Assembly: GCA_949752735.1 (NCBI GenBank)
Contig: OX457039.1
Coordinates: 47,839,218-47,903,217 of the forward strand
Reading direction: 5' to 3'
DNA: 64,000 bases
Origin: Lumbricus terrestris
Taxonomy: Eukaryota; Annelida; Clitellata; Crassiclitellata; Lumbricidae
Positions 10,500-22,494 of the stretch are shown here, piece by piece; the first letter of the stretch is position 1, and every line of letters starts with the position of its first letter. Position numbers and translations under genes: made by a program. The notes under the pieces were generated by a model. It was not told where the DNA came from, ran no database searches, and saw nothing but the letters and a program-made list of their open reading frames with translations.

Positions 10500-11105
10500 A
10501 AATATCTACCGGTAGCCTAAAGCCCCAGTGTTAACCGTCCAGGCTAATCGAAGAACTACAACATAGGCCTACTCGAGTCAAATTTATTAAAAGCTTATTC
10601 GCCGTCACGGCACACCTAAGCCACGCTTTTGAATCGGTGATCGTCTGGTCTAACGCGACACCCCTACCACCAAAGCCTCTTCAGCTGTTATTATCTCAAC
10701 CCAATAACTTAACCACGCTCGACGTACGACCACTCGAAGCGGCGTCGGCGGCGATTTCACGCGGTGTTTACACAAACCGACAAACTTGGCAGCGAATGTA
10801 AATTATGCAAATTTCCCTCCGGTTTTAACATTTCGCACGCGAGCGGAACAGGGAAACGCTCCAGCTGCGCAGCATCGCCTTTTCATCCGCTGTGTTTCAA
10901 CTCCATGCCCCTCGTATTATCGCCCACAGGCGGCGGCAGCGGTGTGCGCAATGGCCAATGGCAGCGCAGATTTAATTTGCGCTCAAGTCCTATAGGTCGG
11001 CGTTTTGACGCTGTCAATCATCGACGTTGTCGAGAGTTTGTTCTGTGTTTCATGTCGGCTACCCTTCCATCCTTACTACGACATCTTGGTGTTTATTTTG
11101 CTTAG
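10500..11105. promoter_or_regulatory. CpG-containing putative promoter region
   Basis: Locally richer in CG dinucleotides than its surroundings (for example GGCGTCGGCGGCG near 10740). Contains a perfect octamer ATGCAAAT at 10805-10812. It sits directly upstream of the minus-strand signal-peptide exon. No TATA box evident. The role is inferred from position and composition. Confidence 0.3.
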
Positions 11106-11795
11106 GTTGCACGGGTCGTTGCTTGTGATATGGTTGCTCAGCTCAGTCGTACTAAGAACGCTTTGAAAGAGTCTCGACCAGCTTAAAGACCGATTAAATC
11201 AATCGATTTACTTACCGCGTTCATAATTTGGATTGGCGGTGGCGTTTAACAGCTCGCTATAGTGGCTAGTAGGCCTAGAGAACTCAAATCCCAGCCAGAG
11301 TAAAAAATTTGTTAGAGATTTCTGCCCCACCAGCTCCCCGACTCCCCTAGCCAAATCAGCTATGATGAGTACACAGTAGGCTAGCCTACACTATCGATGG
11401 GAACTTGGGCAGGTGAAACGGTGGTGAGGGAGGGCCTGGAGAGGATTGGCCACCCCGGCTACCATGGCACCATTACAATGTAGAAACTCAACAAGAACTT
11501 ATTATTATTATTGTAAAAGTTCATTTATTGAAGTATTAGACCTCTCTTATTATCACTGAAATAGCAGCTATAGGCCTAGGCCTAATGGTTATTATCCTGC
11601 ATGTTAGAAGTCGACTTCAAGTCGAAAGTCGGTTGTTTTTTTACCAAGTCGGGTCAAGTCATTTTGACTCTAAGCCGTCGACTTCAAGACGACCTCAGGT
11701 CACTTTAGGGTCAAGTCAAGTGGGATCAGATTGGCTGACCAAAGTCACTCCCAGTCCCAGGTCTACCCCTGCACAAAACCTCTCCCGGACATTTC
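11106..11795. other. Unassigned region with degenerate AAGTCG words
   Basis: 11606-11720 is rich in irregular AAGTCGACTTCAAGTCG-like words. Otherwise no gene or known repeat. Confidence 0.4.
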
Positions 11796-11803
11796 CCCCT
11801 TCC

Positions 11804-12014
11804 CAGTGGCGGCGCCAGTATTCACAGTTTTGGGCGGGGCTGAAATCTCGCGGAGGAAATTTTCCCTTTTCATCCGCGAAAATTTCTGACGACCTTTTTA
11901 AAAATCTCATGTCTGTGTATCTTTTTTAGCAGTCCAAAAACACCGGATGGCCTTTTTAAATGGGGACTTTTTAGGAGCTAGGGGCTTAGCCCCTAGCCTC
12001 CCGCCCCGCCACTG
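11804..12014. mobile_element. hAT-like MITE, CAGTGGCGGCGCCAG family
   Basis: Terminal inverted repeats CAGTGGCGGCG / CCCGCCACTG; length 211 bp. A perfect 8-bp target duplication CCCCTTCC flanks it (11796-11803, 12015-12022), the hAT-superfamily hallmark. No coding capacity. Confidence 0.9.
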
Positions 12015-12022
12015 CCCCTTCC

Positions 12023-12500
12023 AACCACCCCACCCCCTATTATAGGAGCGGTAGATGTTGCTTGACGAATCATGCACTTGATGCTTTGAATTCAAATGCA
12101 TTCCTTCGCAAAAATACAAAGGCCTACGTGTATGGAGTTTGTCAGTAGCAGTTGAACCTTTATGTATAGGCCTATAATTGAGCAAAATGTGACATCAATT
12201 TTGATGAGCCTTATGACTTGATAGGAAAGTTCGTGTTCTTCTTCAGCACGGCGGAAGAAACATGGCACTTTTTATCTGTTATTTTATTAGACATAGGCCT
12301 ATAAATGCCATTGGGAAGCAAAATTTGTCGGACATAGGTCTAGCCTATATGCTTACAGGTATATCATAATTATATTGTAGTGTATCGTACCGTGAGAAGG
12401 AGCAGAGACGCCTATAATTTATCATCATCATCTATGTTACGACGACGTCGTTAGATAAACGTCACACACCAGAGGGAGCACTGTGGCTGCATGCTTGCCT
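12023..12500. other. Unassigned noncoding region
   Basis: Contains a TAGGCCTATAAT word cluster. No gene seen. Confidence 0.4.
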
Positions 12501-13389
12501 GTGTCACGAAATAGAGTATTCCCCCGTATTCATTGTATCCCCCAAATTAAAAAAAGTCGAAAAAACCGCTTCCGCGTGTATTTTTTGGGCAAATGAATTT
12601 TCATCTGCTTTGTTTAGAACAATGACACTAACAGGTATGTTTATTCCTACTATAGATAATTTGTTTTGCCCTGTTTTTAGAGCACTTGAAACATTTAAAA
12701 CACTTAAGAACACTCAGAGTCACTAAATAAATTCGAGTTGCCTTTATCTGAGGGGCCGTCCATAAAGTACGTCACGCTCCAGGGGGAGGGGGTGTAAGAA
12801 AGTGTGACAGTTTGTGACAGGGGGAGGGGGTCAGGCCATGTGTGACGTCACACATTTATTTTTAAATTCTTTTTTATTTTTTTTGTTTTTAGTACCTAAA
12901 ATCCGACCCGGCCCAGCCAGGCGTGTCTAAAACCCGGCCTGGCGGGATAAAAGTTGATTTCCCGTCACTATCAAAGCGTTTAGGGACACACGTCACTATC
13001 AGAGGGATTAGGGATAGTATCCTAGGGTTTAGAGGGTTAGGTAAATGGTTATGTTTTTTTTAATTTTTTTTGTTCTAAAGTGTGACGTACTTTAGGGGGG
13101 GGTCCGAGATTTGTGACAGTTTGTGACAAGGGGGAGGGGGGTCAAAAATGGTCAAAAATAGCGTGACGTACTTTGTGGACGGCCCCTGAGCATTGCTTAG
13201 AACACCTAAAACAATTAGTCACTTTAAATTTTGATTACATCATAAAAAAAATTATGCGCATTTTTCAAAAATGGGGATAGAATGGTTTATCCCCCGGATA
13301 GTATAGACCGGTTAATTCCATCCGGGGATAGATTAATTCACCCACCCCCCGGATAGCTTTAAAAGGGGATACTCCGTTTCGTGTCACCT
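12501..13389. mobile_element. MITE of the GTGTCACGAAATAGAGTAT family, with a nested element
   Basis: The left end GTGTCACGAAATAGAGTATT and right end ATACTCCGTTTCGTGTCAC are imperfect inverted repeats. The interior aligns with copies at 27556-27914 and 33498-34482 (shared words such as CAGAGTCACTAAATAA). It is split by the insertion at 12752-13186. Confidence 0.75.
12752..13186. mobile_element. MITE with GGGGCCGTCCATAAAGTACG termini, nested
   Basis: 435 bp with inverted termini GGGGCCGTCCATAAAGTACG / CGTACTTTGTGGACGGCCCC. It is flanked by a 3-bp duplication TGA (12749-12751, 13187-13189). The related host copy at 34.3 kb shows an uninterrupted site (tttgaacatt), supporting this boundary. A 3-bp duplication would suit Zator-type elements; the superfamily is not certain. 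Confidence 0.85.
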
Positions 13390-13859
13390 GCACGTTGGGT
13401 AATTATTCGTTCAGCGTTGCAGTGCACATTTCCGTTACGCAACAGTATAATTATTCTGACTTAGATATGGGATCCTCTCTCTATCTGCAGTTACGTTAGA
13501 CAGGGGTTATTCGGTGCAAACATTCGTTCAGCGTTGCAGTGAACTTTACCCATGCATGCACTCGTTCATGTTAATGGAATTGGATTAGGCCTATAGCCTA
13601 GGCTACTGCAATTGGAAAATCAAACGGACAAACACTGCGGCGGCTTGGTTATGTGCACACCAGCGATGTGCAGACAGTGCAGTGAATGTCAGCGACAAGC
13701 TAGAATGTTAAGAAAACAGATCCGTGGTTATCACTGGCTACGTATAGCCTACAGAGACTGCGCAACAGAAAATGAGTTATACATTCATTACAATTATTTG
13801 GCCTGTATATCGTAGCATTCTACTATAAGCTTACTGAATGCCTATATAGGCTTACGAAC
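13390..13859. other. Unassigned region
   Basis: A direct repeat, TTCGTTCAGCGTTGCAGTG, occurs at about 13408 and 13524. A short plus-strand frame at 13612-13815 (Cys-rich, TTG start) shows no recognisable motif. Confidence 0.35.
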
Positions 13860-14121
13860 CAGTGGCGGCGTTAGGGGGGCATGGGGGGGGGGTTAAGCCT
13901 CACCCTATAAAAGGCTAAGCCCCCTTAAAAAGGTCCATCAGGTTTTTTACACGTAAAAGTTAACTATTCCAACGCTAAGCTCGCAAAGAATTAAAACATA
14001 CACGAGATTTCGGTCGGATGACTAGAAAAAGGTCATCAGAAATTTTGGCGGATGAAAATGGGAAATTTCCTCCGCGAGGCTTCAGCCCCCTCCCCAAACT
14101 GAAATCCTGGCGCCGCCACTG
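13860..14121. mobile_element. CAGTGGCGGCG-family MITE, longer variant
   Basis: Inverted termini CAGTGGCGGCG / CGCCGCCACTG and internal sequence shared with the copies at 11804, 29427 and 30251 (gatgaaaatgggaaatttcc). No exact 8-bp target duplication remains. Confidence 0.8.
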
Positions 14122-14399
14122 TTATACGGACTATCTGATGTAGGCCTAACTTTGATGTGCTTCCATCATAATATATATACTGACAGTAGTAGATACGAGG
14201 AGTTATAGACTGCAGATCAATTTTCACTTTTTTAAGCGTGAAAGTAGGCCTATATAATAGGAAAGAGTCGGCATTTGCTTAATTGCGTATATAGTGACAT
14301 CTTGTAAACCAATAGTTTAATCATTTAAAAATGAGATGTATGAATCCTGATACTAAATTAATCCTTCAAGGTGTAGCCTATAAGTCTTACTGCAGGTCT

Positions 14400-14481
14400 A
14401 CGCACACTCACATGCACACGCACGAGCGCACGCACGCACACACACACACACACACACATACACACACACACGCACACATCT
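14400..14481. repeat. (CA)n microsatellite
   Basis: CA-rich tract with CGCACG interruptions. Open frames across it are artefacts. Confidence 0.95.
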
Positions 14482-14821
14482 GTATGAGTACAGCCTATGT
14501 AAGAGTATACGTGGCAAGGGAATGTCTTCTTCATCTTTACGACGAACTCGCATCTCGTCTTACTTCTCGTTTCACCTAAATCTTTGTTAATTGCATCTGC
14601 CATGCATGTCATCCGAAAGTATACCCTCCTCCTCCTCCACATATGCATCTATAAATAACCCCGAAGAGTCTGCAGCAGGGCACACCTCTCTGCACGCAGG
14701 AATAATATGCTGACGGACGGACGGACGTATACAGAGAGACCAACGGACGAACAGAGAGACAAAACGGAAGTAGGCCTATAGGCTCATGACCGATATGTGC
14801 GGTGAGACATATAGTGCGAAA

Positions 14822-14825
14822 CAGC

Positions 14826-14862
<37 letters not shown>

Positions 14863-14918
14863 CACGCACACACACACTTACACACATACCATATATTATA
14901 TATATAACACATGCAATT

Positions 14919-14953
<35 letters not shown>
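14822..14953. repeat. (CAGA)n, (CA)n and (TA)n compound microsatellite
   Basis: About ten CAGA units, a short CA tract, then a TA run at 14920-14953. Confidence 0.95.
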
Positions 14954-14954
<1 letters not shown>

Positions 14955-14989
14955 GGCATCGTTAAGCAACATCAGCGTTCTCTGATTTC

Positions 14990-16968
14990 GTATACCATAT
15001 TCCATGTTTTTTTATCTGTAATGTATACAGACGTAGGTCTATACGTCGGATACAATGGTCATCTTCACGTCTCCTTATTCTGCATGCACAAGACAATATG
15101 TAGTCCTATAGTATAGACATAATATACATAGCGTAATGGTGAACACTTCTATTCTTATATATAATGCTATATGCATCATATAGGCTATGTTTGATATTAA
15201 TGACGGTCATTCTTAATCTGACCCATATAGCATAGACGTATATAGTATACGTGGTATACAATTGATCATAATCCTTTGATCCTGTCTCTCATTCATCATG
15301 ATGAGAGACTCCGCATGCGGTGTTTATAATCTAAGACTTCATCTTTCCATGCAGTCTTTATCTGTTATTAGTTCCTCCGTTTAAAGCTCGCGCTTCGACT
15401 TCAGCAGAGGTGCTCATAATATTGAAAGAGAGCCACAACTCATGATATATGGAAAAATATTCATTAATTCGAATCATTAGGTTCGAAGACGTCGTGTACA
15501 TTGCAAGCAATCGCTGCTCTATGCATCCACCAGGGGTCGCGGCAGGTCATTTGACCTTTGACCTGCCAAAACAAGCTTGAAGTTCATATTCCTTATGATA
15601 TATACATTTAATAATTCTTCGACCTGCTGAATATACATGTATAGCTCTCAGGAACCATGCATGATGAAATCACACCCATGCATGGCAGCAGTGCTCGAGT
15701 TTTCATGGTGCATGGTGGTATACTTGCAGTTTAGCGTCACTGTGTCGTAACAAAGACCATTAGAGACGCCCTCCTCCTTTATCCAGGCTTGGTACTGGCA
15801 CTGGCAGAGTGCAACCAGTGGCGGAGTTCGAGTTTTCTCATCGTTTTCGGGAGCGACTATATAGGTCAGTACTCAGTAGTAGGCTATAGGCCTACAGGCC
15901 CGTGCATACAAGGATGGACATGCAGTAAATGTAGTTGAGTATAGGCAGTACACGTCTGTAATTGAAATTACGTAATTTAAATTATGTTTCCTTAAATTGA
16001 TAGTTTGCAATTTGATGCGCTCTGCATCAAAGTAGGCCTAATAGAGGCCCAATCATTTGCAATTCAATCAGGGCCCAACGTTTAATAGTCCCCCCTGCTT
16101 GGGTGATTCGGGTTTCTGGGGTGCAGGGGGGAAGAAATAATCCGTTTTGGCCGGACATTTTGAGCGGATGGCTGTGCACGGGTCGCCGTCGACAGACGAA
16201 ATCTTCATAAAAAATTACAGACGACCTTTTTTAGTCTTTCCTTCGATTTTTTTTACCGAAACTTACCAATAGGTCTTCGTCCGTTTATGCATGGACGCAA
16301 GCCCGGCTTTTTTTTCCGGGGTGAGGGGAATTCTACACATTGACTTTTCGGGGGGGAATGGCACCTGTTTAGCCTACATGTATAGGCCTACACCACGTCG
16401 CGATTTTTCCTGCATGGGGAAATCCAATCGAGGGGCTTCCCCCTTCCGAGACGTCTAGATTGATTAAACACTGATTAGGGCCTATTTACTTCACGTATAG
16501 ACCTAATTTAAAATTTCAATTACATTCTGCAAAATGCTGCAGAATCTTGTCCCTTTTGTCCACGTGTCCTATAGATTGCATGCTGCGTTTATATATAGGC
16601 CTATAATTATATAGGCTATCTGCGCCGCCATCCATGATAAAAAAAATGGCGACGTCAAATAGTAGACATGTATGCGGGATAAGCTTACTTGAATACCAAT
16701 ATGGAAATAATTGTCATAAATATATACGGGAGTAATAATAAAAATGATCGTGTCAAACATTTGACCCGAAAAGTGACTATTTGTGCTATATATATAATTT
16801 ATGTTCCATGGGATTAATATTTGGTCAAATTATAACCTGTTTCTCTGCTTCTGTTCTTTGTAATGTATATCCTCAAAAATTTGCTAAAAATACTGGGATA
16901 ATAGCACGCATACTGCAAATATACCTCTTATGCATCCCCCTATATTCAAGTAAAACTATATTATTCGC
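14990..16968. other. Noncoding region, decayed repeats
   Basis: Rich in TAGGCCTA words. 16080-16440 has G/C-homopolymer-rich MITE-like sequence (gacgaccttttt words shared with the CAGTGGCGGCG family) without clear ends. No exon recognised. Confidence 0.4.
15541..15567. promoter_or_regulatory. Composite nuclear-receptor-like half-site cluster
   Basis: Three perfect half-sites: AGGTCA (15544), TGACCT (15552) and TGACCT (15559). The last two form a DR1, and the first pair an inverted repeat spaced by 2. Outer GGC/GCC makes the whole block nearly palindromic. Function unproven. Confidence 0.35.
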
Positions 16969-17166
16969 CAAGGCTGTTTTTAAGGGAATTTTAGAACTGC
17001 ACAACTTCTTATTTTCCTTCCCATCCTCCATGGTAAATTAGGCCTACTTCCAATCGGGGGACAATGACCTTTTTGCTAGTTTTCACTGTACATAAGTGCT
17101 TCTACAGCTGCACAAATACATTTAGTACTGCGCATTTTGTGTACAACTGCACGTTAAAAAGCCCTG
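16969..17166. mobile_element. 198-bp hAT-like MITE, copy 1
   Basis: Termini CAAGGCTGTTTTTAA / TTAAAAAGCCCTG. A perfect 8-bp duplication TTATTCGC lies at 16961-16968 and 17167-17174. Same length and sequence family as 33677-33874, including GAACTGCACAACT and ACAACTGCACGTT. Confidence 0.92.
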
Positions 17167-17174
17167 TTATTCGC

Positions 17175-17880
17175 TTGTGTGTCCACACTTAGCAATCACT
17201 ATATGCAATAGCATTATTTCAGCACATGAAAAGGAGGAGACAGACAGACACAGGTAAACAGGCAGACATCACAGATGTCACCTGCACCGAAGAGACATTT
17301 GTTTCCGTCATTTCTCGGTCGGACTATACACGTATAGTCTATGCCTATTATATACGACCGAAAGATATCGATCTCTCTCATATCTTTTACTCATCTCGTT
17401 CTTCATTTAACTTCTTAGTTCATAGTGTTATATATATATACGTCCATGCTCTTCAAAGTGCCATCGCTTCTGCCTAATTGTCTCACTCCTTGAGGCGTCT
17501 CTTCTTCGGGTCTTTCCCCCTCTTGGCCTTTCCCCTTTTTTATCCCCTTTGCCATCTCGCATAGCCCCCGGCTGCATGACGGTCAGTCGGTCAGCGGCCG
17601 CGAGGTTCATGTCAGCGCCCCCTCTCGCTCGATCAAATAGCCGGGCGTCGTTCGAGGCTTGCTGCTGCTGAAGTCTGTACCTCCTCAATCACCTGCTTGA
17701 CCAGACAAGATTTGCCGCTGGCCAAAGACAATTTTCCACGCTTTCTGCAAATGAGCAAACGAACTGTCAGCGCCCAAAGAAGAACACAGGTCGTCTGAAT
17801 AGGAGGCGCTAAGCTCAGATAATGGAGAGACGAGAGATCGGAAAGAGGGACAGAAAGAGCAAGGAGAGAGGATTATGCAG
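17175..17880. other. Noncoding region with a weak mini-exon candidate
   Basis: On the minus strand 17694-17743 is bounded by a strong acceptor (tttgctcatttgcag) and a CAG|GTGATT donor, but its 50 nt encode nothing recognisable. The rest is unassigned. Confidence 0.3.
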
Positions 17881-18290
17881 AGACATATAGATAGACGGAC
17901 AGACAGGCAGACAGACGGACGGACACAGACAGTGGGAAGAGAGCAGATTAAGAGGTAGACACTGAGATACAGATAGGGAGGAAGACAGCAGAGAGCGAGA
18001 GGGAAAGAGAGAGAAAGAGAAAGTGAGAGAAAGACAGACAGAGACAGACAGACAGACAGACAGATAGACAGACAGACAGAGGGAGAGGGAGTGAGTGAGT
18101 GAGTGAGTGAATGAGTGAGTGAGTGAGTGAGGAGAGAGTATATTGGGGAGGGAGCTAAATGCAGATAAACGGGCAGTAAGGAGGTGACGAAGAGACGGCA
18201 TACAGAGACACAGAGACAGAGAGACAGAGATAGACAGTGAGACAACGAAAAAAGGATGACATGGTGAAGTGAAGGACAGGCAGAGAGGGA
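17881..18290. repeat. (GACA)n / (GAGA)n / (GTGA)n polypurine microsatellite
   Basis: GACA, GAGA and (at 18090-18131) GTGA runs. Two very long minus-strand Ser/Leu/Cys open frames here are simple-repeat translations. Confidence 0.95.
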
Positions 18291-18292
18291 GT

Positions 18293-18516
18293 GAAAGGGA
18301 AGCTTCTTCGTAGGGGGGGGGGGTGTTGGATGGCGTCACTGCGTCCAGACAAGACAGACTGCCTGGCCCTTCGGTCTTTGTGTAAATAGCGATGCCGTGG
18401 CCGATAAGAAGGCGTCTAATGGCGAAGAAGAAGACGACGATGACGATGCCAAAGCACACGGAGAAGAAAAAGGAATTCACATCGCCCGCCAAATGCCGAC
18501 CAAATGTTGGGTGCTA
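18293..18516 (-). CDS. Weak candidate exon: single transmembrane segment plus PPPY motif
   Basis: The minus frame reads AGDVNSF, then a hydrophobic stretch (FFFSVCFGIVIVVFFFAI), two Arg, and about 30 polar residues ending TPPPYEEAS before sliding into the GAGA-type microsatellite. TM followed by a PY motif is the layout of the Shisa/WBP1/VOPP1/CYYR1-type adaptors, whose Cys-rich N-terminus would be on another exon. No ATG starts the frame; a TAG just upstream could be the end of a splice acceptor (accattag), but its pyrimidine tract is poor, and no donor or clean stop was found. Could be chance. Confidence 0.25.
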
Positions 18517-19240
18517 ATGGTTTTCATTGAGTAACTATATTGGCAGATGATTAAGTATCGAGATAGCTGAAGACTAAGTCAACTGTGGCTCATTTAACGT
18601 CTTCAATATAATGCATATACCTAACGTATACGACCATATTAACTGATCATAAACAAAGCCATTTATTGTTTAGTTCCATCCAGGTGTGATCTGGGTCACA
18701 TATGCCAGCGAACAAGCCTCGGGTCCACATCTGTCCATCTGTCTGTTTGTCGTTCTGTCTTTCTGCCTGTCTGTCTTTCGTGCTGTCCGTCTGTCCATCT
18801 GTCTGTTTGATTAATGTCTATGAACCAATCTAGCAATCTGCACATCTCGCATGAAGCCATTTCACTGGATTTGACGACAATTCAGGAAATTGAAATGAAC
18901 TTGACACAACGAGATGGAACTGTCGGAAACCTTTCTGACCTTTGTCTCGCATCAATGGAATTCTAAAAGTTACAGAGAGACGAGTCAAGAGGACTCGCGT
19001 GAAGGACATGGTCCACGGAGTCAAAAGCAGCACTGCTGCCGTCTGCCATCATGAAGGGTAGCCTGGTAAATAGAACCCAGGTGAACCCCATGCATACAGA
19101 ACCTGGATGGTTCCCACATAATATGGATGAAAATTCTGAATGTGAATTAAGAGACTGACTTCATGCACACATATAACTGGTTAATTATCATTCGATGAAA
19201 GTTCACATAACCTATATAGACGACTACGACGACGGCGACG
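18500..19240. other. Noncoding region with a CTGT tract
   Basis: 18729-18811 is an imperfect CTGT/CTTT microsatellite. No gene recognised. Confidence 0.4.
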
Positions 19241-19267
19241 ACGACGATGGTGGTGGTGGTGGTGGTG

Positions 19268-19650
19268 CCGGTGTCACGAAATAAAGTCTCCCCCCGATAC
19301 AAAGTCTCTCCCCGAAACATAGTCTCCCCCTGGCAGAAACTCTGTATTGGAAGAAATTTTCTGAAGTAAAAGTATTATATGCTTTCTTGTTATATAATCT
19401 GGCAACATAAATTAACCGTTTAACCTGCTCATCTCTAAATTTGATGCAACTGTAGCCAATTTTACGCTGAACGGGGGAGACTTTATTTCGTGGACGGCGG
19501 AAATATTCTCTCCCCCACGGAGACTTTATTTCAGAATATACTCTCCGGGGGCGAATTTATTCTGGAACAGATCCTCCGGGGAGAATCTGTTTCGAAATAA
19601 AGTCTCCGGGGGGAGACTTTTAGGGGGGAGACTCTGTCACGCGACACCGG
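19268..19650. mobile_element. MITE of the GTGTCACGAAATAAAGTCTCC family
   Basis: Inverted termini CCGGTGTCACGAAATA / GTCACGCGACACCGG. Internally it repeats AAAGTCTCCCCC-type words on the left and GGGGGAGACTTT-type words on the right, giving dense subterminal inverted motifs. It sits between a (GGT)n and an (ATG)n tract. No target duplication discernible. Confidence 0.8.
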
Positions 19651-19660
19651 CGGCGGCGGA

Positions 19661-19788
<128 letters not shown>

Positions 19789-19799
19789 CGATATAGAAC

Positions 19800-20334
19800 A
19801 AGAACGCTGATCGACCTATTATATAGCAAGCACTGCAGTCCTTTGATATTATATTGCTTGGTGTAGCCTAGATCTACCGGTACTTAATATGATTTTATGT
19901 CGGAACGACTCATGTTGCACTGACGACCATTGATTGACCCCTCATGATGACCCCTATGCTATCAGCCCGTGTTTGCTTAGCGCCTTTAGAACTGCAATTT
20001 ATTCGTCGTATACATGAAGATGCAGAGCATGATCAAATATAGGTTGATGATGATGCACTCCCACAGTTACATATAATATACTTATGAACGAGTGATCTGT
20101 GTGTAATCAAGGTTTTTGGGTTTTAGACTTTCTCACGAATCAGCCGTTGTATAACAGTCTTCCCTCCCTCTCCCCCTCCCACTCATCAACGTTCGTCCTT
20201 GAGTCGATAAACTGTGGAACTGCATAAAGATCTGTTATGATCACAGGAAACAGGCTGATCACAGGCTGCATCGAAGCAATAAGCAGCGAAAGCTACTGAA
20301 AGTAACAGACGGATGGGACATAAGCATATATATA
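19800..20334. other. Unassigned noncoding region
   Basis: No gene or known repeat recognised. Confidence 0.4.
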
Positions 20335-20531
20335 CAGGGTGCGCCAAAAAGACCCCCCTAGGTTTTTGACAATATCTTGGCCAAAAGTAAGAATTTCGAA
20401 ATGAAATTTTACAATCTTAAAGACAATTATAACTTTTGTTCTGTTTCAAATATTTTGATGAAATCTGGCCATGATGTGTAAATATGAATTGTCTATAATA
20501 TAAGCCCGTAAGATTTCATTTCGAAATTCTT
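20335..20531. mobile_element. Terminal fragment of a Tc1/mariner-like element
   Basis: Begins CAGGGTGCGCCAAAAAG next to TA and matches the long terminal repeat of the element at 37867-39258. It folds back internally (TTTCGAAATGAAATTTTAC versus its inverted partner), so it is the two inverted ends fused without the transposase. The right terminus is missing. Confidence 0.75.
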
Positions 20532-20662
20532 ACTCCACAGATTTCTATACGTATAGGTATATATGCCTAATTGACGGGAAAAGCCGGGGTTCGGCTCAAT
20601 ATATATATGTACTTTTTATGATATGATTCAAATAGAGTGCAATAAGCATATATATATACACA

Positions 20663-20667
<5 letters not shown>

Positions 20668-20720
<53 letters not shown>
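20668..20720. repeat. (TA)n microsatellite
   Basis: Uninterrupted TA run. Confidence 0.97.
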
Positions 20721-20721
<1 letters not shown>

Positions 20722-22490
20722 ACAACTCGGCAGACGACGATAATGATGATGATGCTGCAATGGAGGGTAGCCTATACTGGGGTAGGCCTGTATAAGATAC
20801 TGCAGGATGCATATGCATCTGTCATTGCTTGCCCGACTGTTAGTCTGCATGCAGTCGTCATAAAGTGCGTTGATGATATAGCTTAATAATAATCGTCCAT
20901 ATGGCCTACTCCTTAATTCCCATGGATGATGATGATATTGTTATGACTGCATGTGTAACAGCCGTCGCCTGTCTGTCTGCATAACTCACTTTCAATGTGT
21001 CTTTGTGTCTGTCTGTTTACTACCGACGCCGACACCGACGCCTCTTCTGTAATTAATCTCATTAGTCGGCAGAGTTTTTGGTCTGCAGGGAGACAGAGAA
21101 GAGGAGGAGATTGGCGGGAGGAGGAGAGAACGATGGTGCCAAACTGGCGAGCATCTTGCACCGGAGTTTCCTTGCCCTGCATGTGTTCTCAGAGACGGAC
21201 GTAGGTCCTCTGGAACACAACAGTCAGAAGCCCCTCCCTCCCCTCGTAGCTATTACCTCGGGCCCACTATATCCTTCCAACTCACCGAACTCTCTAGTAC
21301 GAGGCATATGAGCGCGGCACAGCTTCTGGCTGAACTAATGAGGCATACGCCCGGACTTCGACGGATGATTCCAAGAATTAACAGTCTGTCGCCGTTCCAG
21401 TTGTATTTAGACCGGCATCCACTTCGTCCCTGTGTATGTATGCTTGCGGATGTGTCGGGGTGTGGACGCTTGTTAGCCTTCGTGTGTTCCGATTGTGATC
21501 CGACCATCCTGCTTTCGGGATGATGGGCAGAAGGACGGACGAAGAGACGAGTGGTTGTCGCTCAATTTTCGCTTAATTGCGATATTTATTTGCACGGAGC
21601 AGAGGCCGATCAGTCATCGGACAAACCGGATTAGGAAAGAAAAGCCCAGCACCACCACCACCACCAGCAGCAGCAGCAGCAGCCACCACCACCACCACCA
21701 CCACCAGCACCAGCAGCAGCCACCGAGGCGCCAACCATAGATGCCTTTCTTTGCAGTCTCTCCATCTCCCACTAGACGTGTCTGTGTCGCTCGTTCGCCT
21801 GGAAAAACTGAGAGGGAAAAACGATATGGAAGTTGATATGGAATCGATGCACGTGGTCTACATTGCACGCCTGGTATATAGCCTCCTATATAACAGTCTC
21901 CCCTGGAGTGACTCATTATTAAATAAAGACAATAGCAGCTCTGCAGAAGTTATTGTATTAGCTCTAGCTTATAATCTGCTTTGGTTCGACTGCAAAGCTA
22001 TAGAGATCTATCGATCGCATAGATACCGCATTATCTCTGTCCCTATACGCGCGTTTATCTCTGTCGAAACCAAGTTGTAAATCGTTTCCTAAAGATCGGT
22101 GAGCTCTTAATTGATGCCCGGCTCAACAGTTAAGCCTTTAAAATAACCATTTAACTTGGATTAGTTCCGCTACGGCCGATGATTTCCCTTTGAAAGCGAC
22201 TGACAACACCCAGCAGGCTGAACGACGACGACCCCGATTGCAGTTACCAGCGAAACCCTGCAGCGGTGACTCTGCGGGAAGATTCGGGATGAAAGAAAGA
22301 TGCCGCAGCGGCAGTAGCAGCAGCGGCAGTATTAGTATTTAGCAGCAGCAGCAGCAGCAGCCTCTGTTCCCTTTTCATCTTCCGTAGCACGTCCCAAAGG
22401 AGTCACTACTAAGTCTGACGAAAGGGCCTGCCAGCAGCGTTGATGACCCTTTCCAGCATGCACTTGACTTCTTACTCCAACTCCAACACG
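20721..22490. other. Unassigned region with CAG/CCA tracts
   Basis: 21650-21722 is a CCA/CAG compound repeat, and 22305-22361 CAG-rich. Overlapping frames on both strands show no conserved motif. A host exon cannot be excluded but none is supported. Confidence 0.35.
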
Positions 22491-22494
22491 CAGT

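Noticed and set aside
13852..14129. Target-site duplication for the MITE at 13860
   Set aside because: Flanks TTACGAAC and TTATACGG do not match convincingly.
16781..17041. 86-codon plus frame with hydrophobic segments
   Set aside because: It crosses the left boundary of the 198-bp MITE, so it cannot be an ancestral gene.
17685..18245. 186-codon minus frame of SLSLCL type
   Set aside because: GACA/GAGA microsatellite read in frame; no start context or domain.
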